Part shown: positions 1-11,210 of the stretch, in pieces
How the letters are laid out: each line of letters starts with the position of its first letter
Numbering within the stretch: position 1 is the stretch's first letter
Source: Sporothrix humicola
Lineage: Eukaryota; Ascomycota; Sordariomycetes; Ophiostomatales; Ophiostomataceae
Direction: 5' to 3'
DNA length: 64,000 nt
Assembly (NCBI GenBank): GCA_021396245.1
Contig: WNYE01000011.1
Location: 434,001 to 498,000 of the forward strand
Program-made: the position numbers and the translations under genes
The notes under the pieces: generated by a model
The model's database searches: none
Seen by the model: only the letters and a program-made list of their open reading frames with translations
Told to the model about the DNA's origin: nothing

Positions 1-524
1 GACTTTGACGTCAAGGCTCTCATCGATGTGCCATATTTCGATATGAGGCGTCCCACTTGCTATTTCAATGTTTATACACAAAGTTTGGCACTTTATGAGC
101 ATCGGTTGGCCTCTGTCCAGGGTGCACATAGGAGTGCTAATATATGCTGAATAGATTTTGCGGTCTGGACATTGCGCAAGGGTTATTTTCACCGCATTAT
201 CGCATTATCGCGGTAGTGAGGTCATCGCCATTTTGCCGTTGTTTTACTTGCCAGTGGGAATGGTATCATATAGCAGAGACGAGGTGTGATGGCTTCATCA
301 AACTGGCGAAGCTCTGAGCGATCGTTTCGGTTTCCAGAGCAATGTTTTATTGCAAACTGGGTGATCGCAGCAGACTCTGCTTGCACTCGGTCGTTTGCCG
401 AGATCAGAGCTGCGTTATGAAGGATGCAAGTTGTGGTTGCAGAGACAGAGACGTGATGTCTTGAAAGGAACTGATGTCACCCGTCAGTCCAAGGAAAGTT
501 TGTCAGAACAGGGTATAAAGAAAT

Positions 525-584
525 GAGCGACCCTCTGGGCAACCCTCTGAGCGACCCTCTGAGCGACCCTCTGAGCGACCCTCT
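525..584. repeat. 12-bp tandem repeat, five units
   Basis: Five consecutive 12-bp units of GAGCGACCCTCT; the second unit differs (GGGCAACCCTCT). It lies inside decayed DNA and encodes no credible protein. Confidence 0.9.
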
Positions 585-1112
585 ACAGCATCGCAAAGCT
601 CGGTGTCTATGCGGCGGGGAGGATAATACACTTTCTGTCGTCTTCAAAAGTGTGTAAAGTGATGATGCCTGGACATACGGCCGCGAGTTGCGTATGGGAT
701 GTAAGGCCCGTTCCAAGGTTTTGAGGTTTTTGAGGTTTTGAGACAGCAACATATTTTGTTAGCGCCAAGCTGAACATCACCAAATACCGTTGTCCTTGTT
801 CTTTAGACGACAGGTGACAACCATTGAGCTTTCTTTGACAGGTACGTGACAAAGTTGTGTTGTCTGTCGAAAGAAAAAGATAAAGGGCGCGTAGACACCC
901 GTGGTAGTGACAGTATTTTCAGTGCAACAAGCCATAACAAATGATGAAAATAATGCTCATGACTAGGGGTAGCAAAGTGTGGCTATCACCTCTGGCAATC
1001 CTCATAGATCCTGAATTGTTTCTGTACGTCATCACGAGGTGACGCCTCACTGTTGTCTTCTGTTATGGAACGATGCTGCGCGACGGAGAATGGTGACCTG
1101 CCTCCAATTCAC

Positions 1113-2013
1113 TCATATTGCCTCGAAATATTCCGAATAGCGTGGTAGCACCAAAGTCTCATGAAACTCCACGGGAAAGACTCCGGAAAGTCCTTCTGTG
1201 TCATTGAAATACACGTAGAAGATTCTGCCGTGAAGGCGGTACCCAACCAGCGTCATGACCGTTGGCACCGCTATTGACAAACTTGCCGCATGTCCGGTTC
1301 TCGTTCTTGATGAAAATGAAGCTTTGCACCCATAGACTCGGAGGTGTTTGATATAGCAGTTGGGTCAGAGATGATCAATCAGTACAGGTTGGTAGAGAGA
1401 GTGCCTGGACTTCTTGGATACGTCTGTTGTGATTTCGTTCCAAAGGCACACTTTGTCCTCCAGAATAGTGTGTATGTACGGCACGGAGTGTCCTTGATCA
1501 AAAGCTGCTTCGGGTTGTTTGGTTAGGTACACCTCAAAAATGATGTCCATGTTGAAAGCAGGTTTACGGCCACGACGTCTTGCGAACAACGCAATGATAA
1601 ATTCGTCGGCGATGTCTTGCTGACGGTATTTTGGTCACATTGATCCTTCAGTCTCGAAGGAGCCGTAGTGCTTCTGCTCATTGAGTCTCATCTTTGTGAG
1701 TCTTTCTGGAAGTTGTTGTTTTGCTTTTGGCAGGCCGTTGATACAAGACTGCCATCTTGGCCGAAGAAAACTGCTGTTGGCCCCAGAAGGATACGTACTG
1801 CGTGCTTCCTCCGGACAAAGTCTTGTCGATTCTATGGGAGAAGAAGAAGTATGTTCCCTGATATGCTGAGGCCAGGGGCTGACTGGGCCCAAAGTTGGTC
1901 AAGACGGCATCACTCGCCAAAGTCTTGATTGGGTGAGTTTGGCAACATTTCCTCATCAACGTTCTCTGTAAACGCACATGACTTGACGAAGACGAGCAAG
2001 GCAAATTCACCAT
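1113..2013 (-). pseudogene. Ty1/Copia integrase-like relic
   Basis: Minus-strand fragments in more than one frame resemble the integrase of fungal Copia polyproteins. Near 1.9-1.8 kb the reading includes YQGTYFFFSHRIDKT, like the start of the integrase core. Near 1.45 kb LEDKVCLWNEITTD resembles the segment with the conserved Leu-Trp before the tenant-asparagine region. Near 1.3 kb HLRVYGCKA is followed by LVGYRLHGRIFYVYF and then VEFHET, which matches the order of the conserved block after the Copia catalytic core. At least one in-frame stop (near 1365) and frame changes break it. I did not find a reverse-transcriptase core in the remaining kilobase to the left edge. The identification is by remembered family pattern and needs a profile search. 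Confidence 0.5.
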
Positions 2014-4989
2014 GTACTTTATATCCCGCTTCTCTCAGACTGGCTCAGTCATTTTTCAACAGTTTGTATGAAAAAGAAAACCCGTGAAAATGATCGAAAA
2101 GACCTAGATGCTCTTTTGCCCTTCTTGTGAGACCTCGTCATCGAAGTTCATCCGAACCTTGCAGCAACAAAGGTCGAGAAAACTGTTCAACTTGCTCCTT
2201 GTGCAGAGTTTCTCGCGTATGAGAGATCATTTTGTCGAGCTTCATTGGAGATTTCAGAGTTTTCCGGTGGGGTAAGGACGACCTTTTTCACAAACATGTA
2301 TATCTTGCTCGGTTTGTCTAACCCTCACAAAGTCTGGGAAACAGTCGAGAAATAAGTTCAGGCTGAGTCTGATGTGCTCTTGCTTCATTTTCTTCAAAAG
2401 GGCAGGACCCAGGTTTTCGAGCATGTCACAGGGATTGTGCCCCCATCATGGACCAACGTAAGTTGTGACAGAGATGAAATAATAGGGTGAGGATCAACCG
2501 GGTTCGTTCGGGCCAGAGGGAAGCAACAAACATTTAGTTTTGTCTACTTGTCCCATCTTCACAGCTGTAGAGGAGTTGGCTTATTCTCTCTTTATCTGAC
2601 CACAAATCGGCATGTAAAACCAAACTTGCCGGTACGTAGAGCTTCAGCCAAACGAACATTTGCGTCTGGGGCAGGCTTGTTTCGAGGATATGTTTGTTTT
2701 TGACGAGCGCCCACTTGAAAGAAGTACCATGTCGCATGCAGGGGTCGATCCTGCTGGCGAGATAATTCCCTGGCGTTGGTTGCAGGATGGCTTGAAAGTT
2801 CTGGAATGCCAGGATAGTTTCTGTTGCTTGGTCATCAGCTGCGCATGGCTTTTGGAGCCCAGAAGAAGCTCAAAGTAGTGGACTTTTCCCAAGCAAAGAC
2901 GCACAGAATTTCCCCCACGCCGCCAATCGCGAAAGTTCTTACTCTCGCCGACATCATAACCAGTGGGAGGTGTAGAGTGGTTGTATCGGTCTAGGAACCA
3001 AGGAAGCCAGTCTGGCCATGCTCGGGCCAAACGGCGTGCCTCAGGCCTCCCACCAACAAGAATTCATAAAGTGTGGCAGTAAGTCTTCCCACTTTGCCCT
3101 TCAGATACTCTTATTCCTGTTTCCGACAAGACTCTTCCAGAAGATTGGGCGAATCTCCTCGAACTCTGCTGAGATCATGGTACGGATGCTGTCGTAGCAG
3201 ACCAGGGAAAACATGTCTGCTAGATGTGCTCGGATATCAATGTGCTTCTGTGGCAGTGAATATGGCTGGAGGAAATAGTGCACGACCAGAACTCCCCGGG
3301 TGATACTTTGAGTTCATCCTGTTGACTAGAACATGAAACAGAACGAAATATTTGGGAAGATCCGATTCAAATAAACTTTTTGTGTAGACAACAAAGGTAT
3401 GTCTTGAGCGTCCTCGAAGTTTGGAGTTGTAGGTCTGACATACACGGGCCTGTAGCTATTCGAATCCGCAGTCAAGTTTCTGCTCAGACCATAAACATCA
3501 TAAGTATCCGTGTTGAATGGTCGCGTGGATGGGACGCCGCAAAAGCAGCCCAAAGTAATGTTGGAGTGTCGACAACTTGATAGGGTCCTCCTCAAAGTAT
3601 CGACAGACTTTCTGGCTTTCGTGGTGCAGCTCTGTAGCTCTTCGAGCTCTTGTGCCACGTTCTTTCCTGGTGCCAAAGTTGGGAAAAGTTTGCCAGCAGA
3701 ATTCCTGCTCCTTTTGGATGTCACTTGTCGCATGGCACAAGGGCGGAATTTATGCTTCACATAGCTTCTCAGCGGTATGCATGGCCAAGGCCAGCACTGC
3801 TCACAGCAGTGTCTGTTGAGGCAAAGTCACTCGAATGAGAGTTGTGATGCGATGGAAGGCCCCTGCACTGCCTTCAGGGTTGCTGATGAGGCTCCAAAGT
3901 TGTGTTGCTGCATAGGGTCAAGCTCTCGTAGCATATTGACGGCCATGGTAAAACTCGTCTTCTTGATAATTGGGAACTGAAGGTTGGTGCATAGACTTGT
4001 ACCAGTGCCGAGAAAAATAGAATTATCTTGGCCGCCCGTCCTGTCCGCAGCCGGAATGTCCGGCTCGTCGTCGTCTTTCCCGCGACTGCTTGTGCCTGGA
4101 CATAGAGTAGTCGCTGAAGCGTCGTCATAAATAGTATCCTAGGTGTCCATAAAAAGAGAACAGTCTTCAGCTCTTTCATGGGTCTCCTAAACGCTCTCTG
4201 ACGAAACGTCTACGACACCTCCACCGTGTGCCGGGGGTTCTCATCAATTTAGACGTCGCTTTGCACATAGGTAATCGCCAGCGCAGTTTCTGCTGGTAGG
4301 GTAGCCCTGGTGATAGAAGGGAGGTTTCAGAAACCATAGGTTCGCACCTCGTTGGCCAATGTGTTGCCCCAAGGTAGCCTTGTGCGTGTCAAGGCAAAGA
4401 AAAGACAGGTCGTCCCGTCAGAGTATGGACACAATTATGAAGATGTGTCCTTCAAAGTATTGGTGCCTAGTTTGTAGAGGCCTGGATCACATTAGCATCA
4501 AAAGGCTGGGTAAGTGCAATGTACAGAAAGAGAAGAGAACTCACGATGTTAGGACCGTATTTGCCCGTTGGATGAACCCGTCGATCAGTGCGCGGACGTC
4601 GACAAAGTAACATGCTTCAAGCTTGTACTCGAACTCACAATTGACAGTCACCGGCAGCCATTTTGTTTCTTCTTCAAAAGGGCCGCCGGTGTCAATTCGT
4701 CTCTGCAAAGTGAGCAGGCCTAGCATGTGCTCCACCCTACCCAGCAACAGCAGCCGACGGGAGCATGGAGAGACAAGTTGCAAGGACCTTTCACATCGAA
4801 ACGCGCTGGATATAGCCTTCAAGATTTGTCTGGGCTGACTTGCTGAGTCTCAAAGTTGAGTCCTTGCTGCTATCTTTGTTGGTGGTGTTTCGGCAAGACC
4901 GATGAAGAGGCATCGTGATGAAGAAGAGATATGAAGAGAGAGGAAGAGAGAAGAGAGGAGGAGACAAGAGGGAGGATGGGAGGGACCCC

Positions 4990-4996
4990 TATTTAT
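4990..4996 (-). promoter_or_regulatory. TATA-like box of a relic minus-strand unit
   Basis: The minus strand reads ATAAATA followed by GGGGTCCC and then about 80 nt of pyrimidine-rich sequence. This is a common fungal promoter or LTR layout. No intact gene follows, so it is probably a remnant. Confidence 0.3.
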
Positions 4997-5200
4997 GGGC
5001 CGAGAGGACAACTGGCTAGAGAGATGGTGGAAGATATGAGGAGAGAGTGATCTGTATTTAATTGCTTGTCAAGGAGGGAGTGATGTAATCGTCAATGGTT
5101 GCTGCTGTCGTCGTTTGCTGTGATGATGGGATGACGCCGCACCTTCTTGAGGGATGGCTGACTGGCTACTGGGCCGTGACTGACATTTTTGTGACTGTAG

Positions 5201-8200
5201 AGTTTATTATGTTGTGAGTTATTACTTAGAAGATACTGATTATTTTTCACATTTTGTTACTTTTTTTTTTTTTTTCGTTGTTTGATTTGTAGTCGCCATA
5301 TTGTATTTATTTTCAAAAAAGCTTCAACATCTTGACATAAAATTCAAAAATATTTGTAAAGAAGTATACTCCACGTAAAAAAATAAAATAAAAATTTACA
5401 CGAATGCCTACAATTAGTTTCCTCTGATTTATTTGATTTTGTGGTGCTCTATGACGGTTGTGATGTTGATGTTGGAGATCTTTGCTGATTTTGGCGTGCA
5501 TCTTGATTAAGCCGATCGTGATGGTCATGATTGGCTTCACATTCGCGTCAACAACATCCTTGTCAAGTACCTGTAGTTACTCATCTCACTCCTCATTTGT
5601 ACAAATTACCCAGTATTTACTGTGTCTATCAATTTCTATATGTTTCTTTTTCTGGATTGATTTCATTGCTCACTCTGGCTGTCACTATGTAGTCAACACG
5701 GAGTGACGTTGAAGAGGCATGTTTACTCATCTTTGCTTAGACATCATGTCACGAGACACTCACAGTATTCTGTGGTGTTACTGAGTCTCCTTTCATTAAG
5801 TCAAGTCGAGCAATTTACAACGCAACGCATGAACCTCCAAGACTGCGACTGGTGGACCCCTGTCATGGACCCAAGACATGCAACATGTTTTGTCTTGGCA
5901 GCCCCCAAGGGCCATTCCGCCCCTCTCCCTTCACCTTGTGTCTATTGTTGCCGCTTCTGTCCTTCTTTCCCTCGATTCCATCTTCTCTCTTCTTTCTTTC
6001 CTTTTTTCTTTCATTCTCCCGATCGATGAGGCCGCATATCCGGTCGTTTGTTTACACCTGCCTGCTGACTCGTCGTCGAAATCGACAAAAAGTTGGACTA
6101 AAAGCGTCGGCGGCTGCTCGACGGTGACGATTGGTTCGCGCGCTCCTCGGCGCACTCACTGGGAGTGGGCTCCTTTTCTGGGCGAAGCTGGGCCTGGCCA
6201 GGTCGGGTTAGGTTAGGCCTGAAGGACTGGCCTCCAGAACTGGCCCTCGGCGGGCTCCTGCAAGTCGTGCAGAAGCAACATGAGGGTGCATTTTGTCGCT
6301 TTTTTGGGGGAAAACGTCGCCTTTGTCAACGCACAAAGGGCCGTCGATGTGGTGACCTTGTTATTTTTAGACATTGCCGAGTCCAATATTGCAATCCTGC
6401 CAACCATTTCGAGCAGAGCGAACCATCACAGCAGAAGCATATATTGGACCGATCGCGCGACAGGCTGGCGACAGACGACAGAACATACTGTGGTAGACGA
6501 AATCAGTGCAATCTCTTGGACGAGCCGACGACCGACTTTGGCGGTCTGATTGGGCGTTGTCGCGAGGCCGGTGAAGAATCACGGGACAATCGACGTCACT
6601 TTTTTGGGGACCTGATGAAATTGACCTGGCCCAGAATATATTTTAAGAACATCGTGTGATATCGAATTTCTGTGGGTGCAGAGTGCAGACTGACAGAACG
6701 ACTACTGCAGTGTGAAAGCGCTATCCTCTTTGAAGGGCCTACTGTGCACACATGACAGACGGCTGTAAACATGCGGTGACCGTCTATGCGGTGACCGTCT
6801 GAAGTGTTTTTTTTCTTCTTTTTTTTTCGTTTTCGCAAGAAAAGGAAACAAGGTCATTTGATTACAATGTTGGGTTGACAGACGGACCACTTGGACGGGT
6901 GACATTTGCGTCGTAAATTGGAGACGACACTCTCAAAATGGGATGTCGTTGTTATGCGCAAGCGACGGAAAGAAAAGAAAGGCCCCATCTTTCACGGCTG
7001 TCATTCGTTTTCTCCAACTGTCCAAATATTGACGTCCATTCTGCTTTGACATGACAGCCTCTGGAAACATGGCTGTCTCAGGCATTGAGCGGGGACGGAC
7101 TACAGCAAAAAGGAGACTGACTGTTAGAGAGCACGGGCAAGAACCAGCAAAACAGTAACAACAGACAAAAGCCAACAAAAGCCAAGCTCACGATGTTTCC
7201 TCGTTTTAAGTCCTCCTACGGAGTGTCGTACTCGATAATACTTGCAAACACCCAAAATGGTTAGTAATTGGGACGGTGGTTGACAAGGAGGGGTCAGTTT
7301 GTATGGAGTTGGGGCGATCCAGGTGGTCCTGAGACAAGCTTTGTTAGAGAGCAGCCCGGGCCGCCATGTTCGCTTTTTTGTGTGGGCCTTTTTTGGGCGA
7401 GCTCTCATTGCGCCTCTTCCCCTTTCACCTTTGACCTCCTGTCATATCGTCCTTTTATCGTCCTTTTAACTCTTTTGTTCCTTTGCACTCCTTTCCTTTG
7501 ATCTCACTCATTGTTTATCGTGCCATTTTCCTGTGCCGGATTGCCATTGCTCGGTTCCTTCCCCCTTCCCACTGGAGTGTAGTATCCTGTCGACTTGTAT
7601 CTCTTTTGGTATCGACCCATTGCGGAGTCCTGTCCACTGTATTTTGTAGCTGAAGCCCGCCTGCAAGGCTCCCGTATTGGACGGGCCAGTTTCGATTGTC
7701 TCTTCCGAGTGGTGCGACACATCAAACGACGGGGGTCGAGTGACTAGATTGATGATAGTAGGAACGGAGAAGGAGACAGGAAAAGACGTGAAGATGGAAA
7801 AGTGGGCAGACAGGACGGGAAAGGGGCGAGGCAAGACCGTAAAACAGGATGGGAGTTTCGAAAACAGACATGGTATTCTGCGAGAATGGGATACTTCTCC
7901 TTTTTGACCAAGTCCATGCCCACCTCTTGAGTTCTCTCTTTTCTCTTTCTTTTCTCCTTCTTCCTTTGATTTCACCTTCTCTTCTTTCACCACCTTTTCT
8001 CTCACCACCTCTCATCCCCTTCGTTCTGTTCTCCTTGGCTGGCCGTGGAGCGGTCGTCAATTGCTGGTCAATACTTTCATTCTTTTCTTGTCGTCGACGA
8101 CCTTTTTTCTACCATTGTTCTTTCTCTTCTTTGTTCCTCGTTTACTTTTTTATTCGCCTTCTCTTTGTCGTCTATTTTTATCTCGAATTCTCACGATACC

Positions 8201-8284
8201 CTCACGTTCACACTCGACTAAACCAAATCAACACTCATCTCACCAAGCAACTACTTTCAAAAGCCTCACAACACTACAACCACA
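5201..8284. other. Intergenic region; no gene recognised
   Basis: About 5220-5440 is AT-rich with a T-tract near 5265. About 5930-6030 is CT-rich. A tandem duplication of ATGCGGTGACCGTCT lies near 6770-6800. Open frames here (the longest at 6165-6659 plus and 7508-8008 minus) have low-complexity or arbitrary composition and no recognisable domain. About 7920-8284 is strongly CT-rich and ends in a CA-rich leader, so I take it as the promoter and 5' UTR of the gene at 8285. Confidence 0.5.
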
Positions 8285-8551
8285 ATGGGTCAAGCATTCT
8301 CCGTCGAGTTCCCCGATGAGTCGGCCGACGTCATCAGCCCCCAGGACGCCTTTAACGAGCTGTTTCTGGCCATCGCCTGGGCCGGCTCGTTCTACGCCAT
8401 CGCCATGATCTTCACCACCTGCCAGATCATCGACCGGTGGCGCGGCCCCCGCGACGACAACCCGACCAATTTCATGTCCGTGTTGGGCGCGCTCATATTA
8501 TCCATTGCCTGGCCGGCCGTGCTGGTAATCTTGGCCATGAGCAGTCATTAG
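8285..8551 (+). CDS. Small two-helix membrane protein, unknown
   Basis: This is an 88-residue protein of unknown function. Two hydrophobic segments, about residues 24-47 and 65-86, are separated by a polar, charged loop with DRWRGPRDDN. There is no cleavable signal peptide. The start has a good fungal context (CACAATGG) after a CA-rich leader, and the upstream 300 bp is a CT-rich promoter of the kind found at well-expressed fungal genes. Codon choice is GC-rich at third positions, like the certain genes nearby, which supports real coding despite the short length. I do not recognise the family. Confidence 0.7.
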   Translation: MGQAFSVEFPDESADVISPQDAFNELFLAIAWAGSFYAIAMIFTTCQIIDRWRGPRDDNPTNFMSVLGALILSIAWPAVLVILAMSSH

Positions 8552-9993
8552 GGTGGACGAGGATACCATCACAACGTTCAATCGAGAGGGACGACAAAAC
8601 GAAAAAGAAAAAGAAAACGACATAAGATGAAGGGAGACGAGGAAGAAAGAGAGGAAAGACGACGACAAGGGTCACAACAAACGACAGAATGAAACACAAG
8701 GACGGACAACATCATCAACATCGACACATACTATCAACATTACCAAACTACAAGGCCGGCAACGATGACAAAACGAATGGCCATCTACTAGCCACATACT
8801 AACATTGTCGATCTGTCTTCAAACTCCGTCAACAAAAGTCGTCAAAAGACACGTTGTTTCAATGCAGCGGTCAATATTCTACCTGCTGTCTCTACGGTAC
8901 TTTGCTGGATATTCATGGTCTTGACCACGGGGAAGAACGACGAGGGATGGTGAATATTCATGGATATGGATTTATGTTCGTGGACGTGGATGGGTGTCGT
9001 CGATGTTGATGTTGTTGATGGAGAACGGATAAAGGACGGCTGGTCACGGGTCAGTTGGGGACTGTGCAGAGAGAAGAGACAAGAGGTATGCAGGGCTGGC
9101 CACGGTGTACAGGGAGGCAATGTTCTTTTACATATGGGTTGTTGGAGCTGGAGCCTTTCCTTTTTTATTTATATTCCTTTTTATTTTGTCATATCTTTTT
9201 ATACTGTTTTATTTACCTTTACACATCTTTTCCCTTTACAGTTTCCAGTCTCATTCAATCCATATAAGCAAAGCAAATCAATTCAAATCAAAGCGAATCA
9301 AGCTGGCATATTCAAACAATCATGTCCACAATCACATTCATTTTTCCCAGCAAAGGAAAAAGGCCAATACAACACAAACAGAATCACACTCATCATTCTA
9401 TCCAAGGGGAACTCTCGTAATTGAATAACCCTATTCAGACGAAATGCCATAATGAATAACGGCCACGCGATCACGATGCAACAGCAGTGTCCACTTGTCC
9501 TTCGATATTAGCCTGTATTCGCGTCGACAAGACAAATATGCCGTCGCCACAATGTACAATAACAAGACGAGATAATACAGAATAAAATGTCTGATTGGTT
9601 CACCTCCCTCTCTCGATTGCCGACCTGACCACAGACTCTCTGTCTTTCCCCATACTTTTATATTGCCATGCCATAGCAGGCTGTCGATATTGCCCGATGG
9701 AGAAATAAATAGGCCGAAGACGAGAGACGAAGAGGACAGCAAACATGACAGGATGGCGTCTAGACAAGGTTCACAGCGGCGGCCGTAATAGTAGTGGCAC
9801 ATGCTAGAAACTTCTCCTTGTTGAAAAGTGTTTCGTGGCTCGTTGCATCGCCTGCATTGGACAGCTCACGATAAAAGGGTCACGATCATCAACGTGTTTC
9901 GTTTCCTTTTTCTCTTCCAGCGGGCTCTCCAGCTCAACTTGGCAATCATTCGCATCCAGCTAAACCTCCTCACAATCTCACCACCTCACCACC
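8552..9993. other. Intergenic region
   Basis: Holds the 3' end of the small membrane protein gene and the promoter of the secreted protein at 9994. The latter includes a T-rich stretch at 9160-9240 and a CA-rich leader just before the ATG. Open frames on either strand are short and of biased composition. I see no gene. Confidence 0.5.
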
Positions 9994-10956
9994 ATGAAGA
10001 CCGGTCTCGCCAGCGTCCTGCTGCCTCTGCTGCTGCACAGCGCCGCCCCAGCCGCCGCCTACGAAAAGGGCGGCAAGCATTTCATCAACTGGGACGCCCA
10101 CGAGTTCCCCATCGTGTCCCACTGGAACTGGCACCGCCCCTTCCCCGACCACGGTGAGCCGCCCATGGGCTTCGAGACCAAGTGCAACGTCGTCAAAAAG
10201 TTTCACGCCCGCAATTACCGGCTGGGCGACTTGAGGTCCGGGGAAGGCCACCCTCTCTACCAGTTCAGCGATGCCATTGAAAAGTTCATCGCCGGCCGCA
10301 CCTACCCCGGCAGCTGGGACGGCGTCGACCACGGCGGCATGCAGCGCGACCTGCTGATGATGGACTGGCGCGAGCTGCCAGTCTATGTGCGCAAGTGGAT
10401 CGAGGACAATGAGATGCGCCGCCCCGAAATGGACGACGGCCGCACCTGGCGGTTCATGGTGTTGCAGAGGAAAAGCAAGAAACAACTCGCAAAAGACAAG
10501 GAGAAGGAGGGAACGCCTACCGGCCCCCTGCGGGCTATTCCGACAGAAGGCGTCGAGTCGTCCAAATGGTCGCTGCCCGACGTGGCCGACCGCGACAAGG
10601 TCGTGTTCTTCGCGCCCGGCCAGCTGTACCCGATCCTGCCGCTCTTCAACGCCAAGGGCGGCGGCAAGTGCGAGGACTCCTTTTCTGATCTCAGCAGGTA
10701 CGTCCCCGCGGCCAAGGACGACTCCGTGGTGGCGTGGCCGTTTGAGCACTCCAAGCCGGACCTGGAGCACGGCAAGAACGAGATCTACTTCAAGATCCGG
10801 ACCGAACACGTCCTGGAGCTGGAGCACAACAAGAACCACCGCATGCTGTGGGACACGCTGATGCGGAATGCGCGGCGGACGGAGCGGAAGCACTTGCGGG
10901 CGGAGCGCGAGGCGGGGCGTGAGAGCTTGGGCATGCCGGAGCGGGATGAGCTGTAG
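9994..10956 (+). CDS. Secreted protein of unknown family
   Basis: A 320-residue intronless protein. Residues 1-22 form a typical signal peptide (a hydrophobic Leu-rich core ending APAAA before Tyr-Glu-Lys). The mature part is rich in Trp, His, Asp and Arg. It has two cysteines, near residues 64 and 228, that could pair, and a highly charged Arg/Glu-rich C-terminal tail of about 40 residues. No transmembrane segment follows the signal. I recognise no catalytic motif, so the role is unknown; an extracellular or secretory-pathway location is inferred. It converges on the CPS1-like gene with about 250 bp between the two stop codons. A long antisense open frame (9970-10995, minus) is a shadow produced by its GC-rich codons. 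Confidence 0.85.
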   Translation: MKTGLASVLLPLLLHSAAPAAAYEKGGKHFINWDAHEFPIVSHWNWHRPFPDHGEPPMGFETKCNVVKKFHARNYRLGDLRSGEGHPLYQFSDAIEKFIAGRTYPGSWDGVDHGGMQRDLLMMDWRELPVYVRKWIEDNEMRRPEMDDGRTWRFMVLQRKSKKQLAKDKEKEGTPTGPLRAIPTEGVESSKWSLPDVADRDKVVFFAPGQLYPILPLFNAKGGGKCEDSFSDLSRYVPAAKDDSVVAWPFEHSKPDLEHGKNEIYFKIRTEHVLELEHNKNHRMLWDTLMRNARRTERKHLRAEREAGRESLGMPERDEL

Positions 10957-11210
10957 CTGCGAGCGAAGCGAGCAAACAGGGAGGTGGTCAACCAATCCAG
11001 ACTATTAGTACGAGTGAACGAATCCAAGATAATTAACATCAAAGAAAATATGAATGAATATGAAACTGTCAGAAACCAATGATTAAAACAAGAACCAAAA
11101 AGAAATGCACAAAAAGAAATACACAAATGCAATAGTGCACCTGCTATGACGCTCGAATGTCTCTCCAAAAAATATTAAAACCAGAAACCAATGAACTTTC
11201 CTTCCCCCCT

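Larger units (their letters stand above)
1..5200. other. Decayed region without an intact gene
   Basis: No open frame here is long, and none can be joined into a convincing gene. Short protein-like stretches occur, mostly on the minus strand, and are interrupted by stops and frame changes. The best recognised is a Copia-integrase-like stretch at about 1113-2013. Others lie at 3498-3740 and 4541-4822 (minus) and at 1-147 (plus, entering from the left edge). Composition is not strongly AT-rich. The hexamer CAAAGT is unusually common. A TATA-like ATAAATA (minus strand, 4990-4996) followed by a pyrimidine-rich stretch looks like an old promoter for a minus-strand unit starting near 4.9 kb. I read the region as relic DNA from one or more old elements or genes. 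Confidence 0.55.

Noticed and set aside
9970..10995. 341-codon minus-strand open frame
   Set aside because: Mirror of the secreted-protein gene, whose signal peptide, start context and codon use are convincing.
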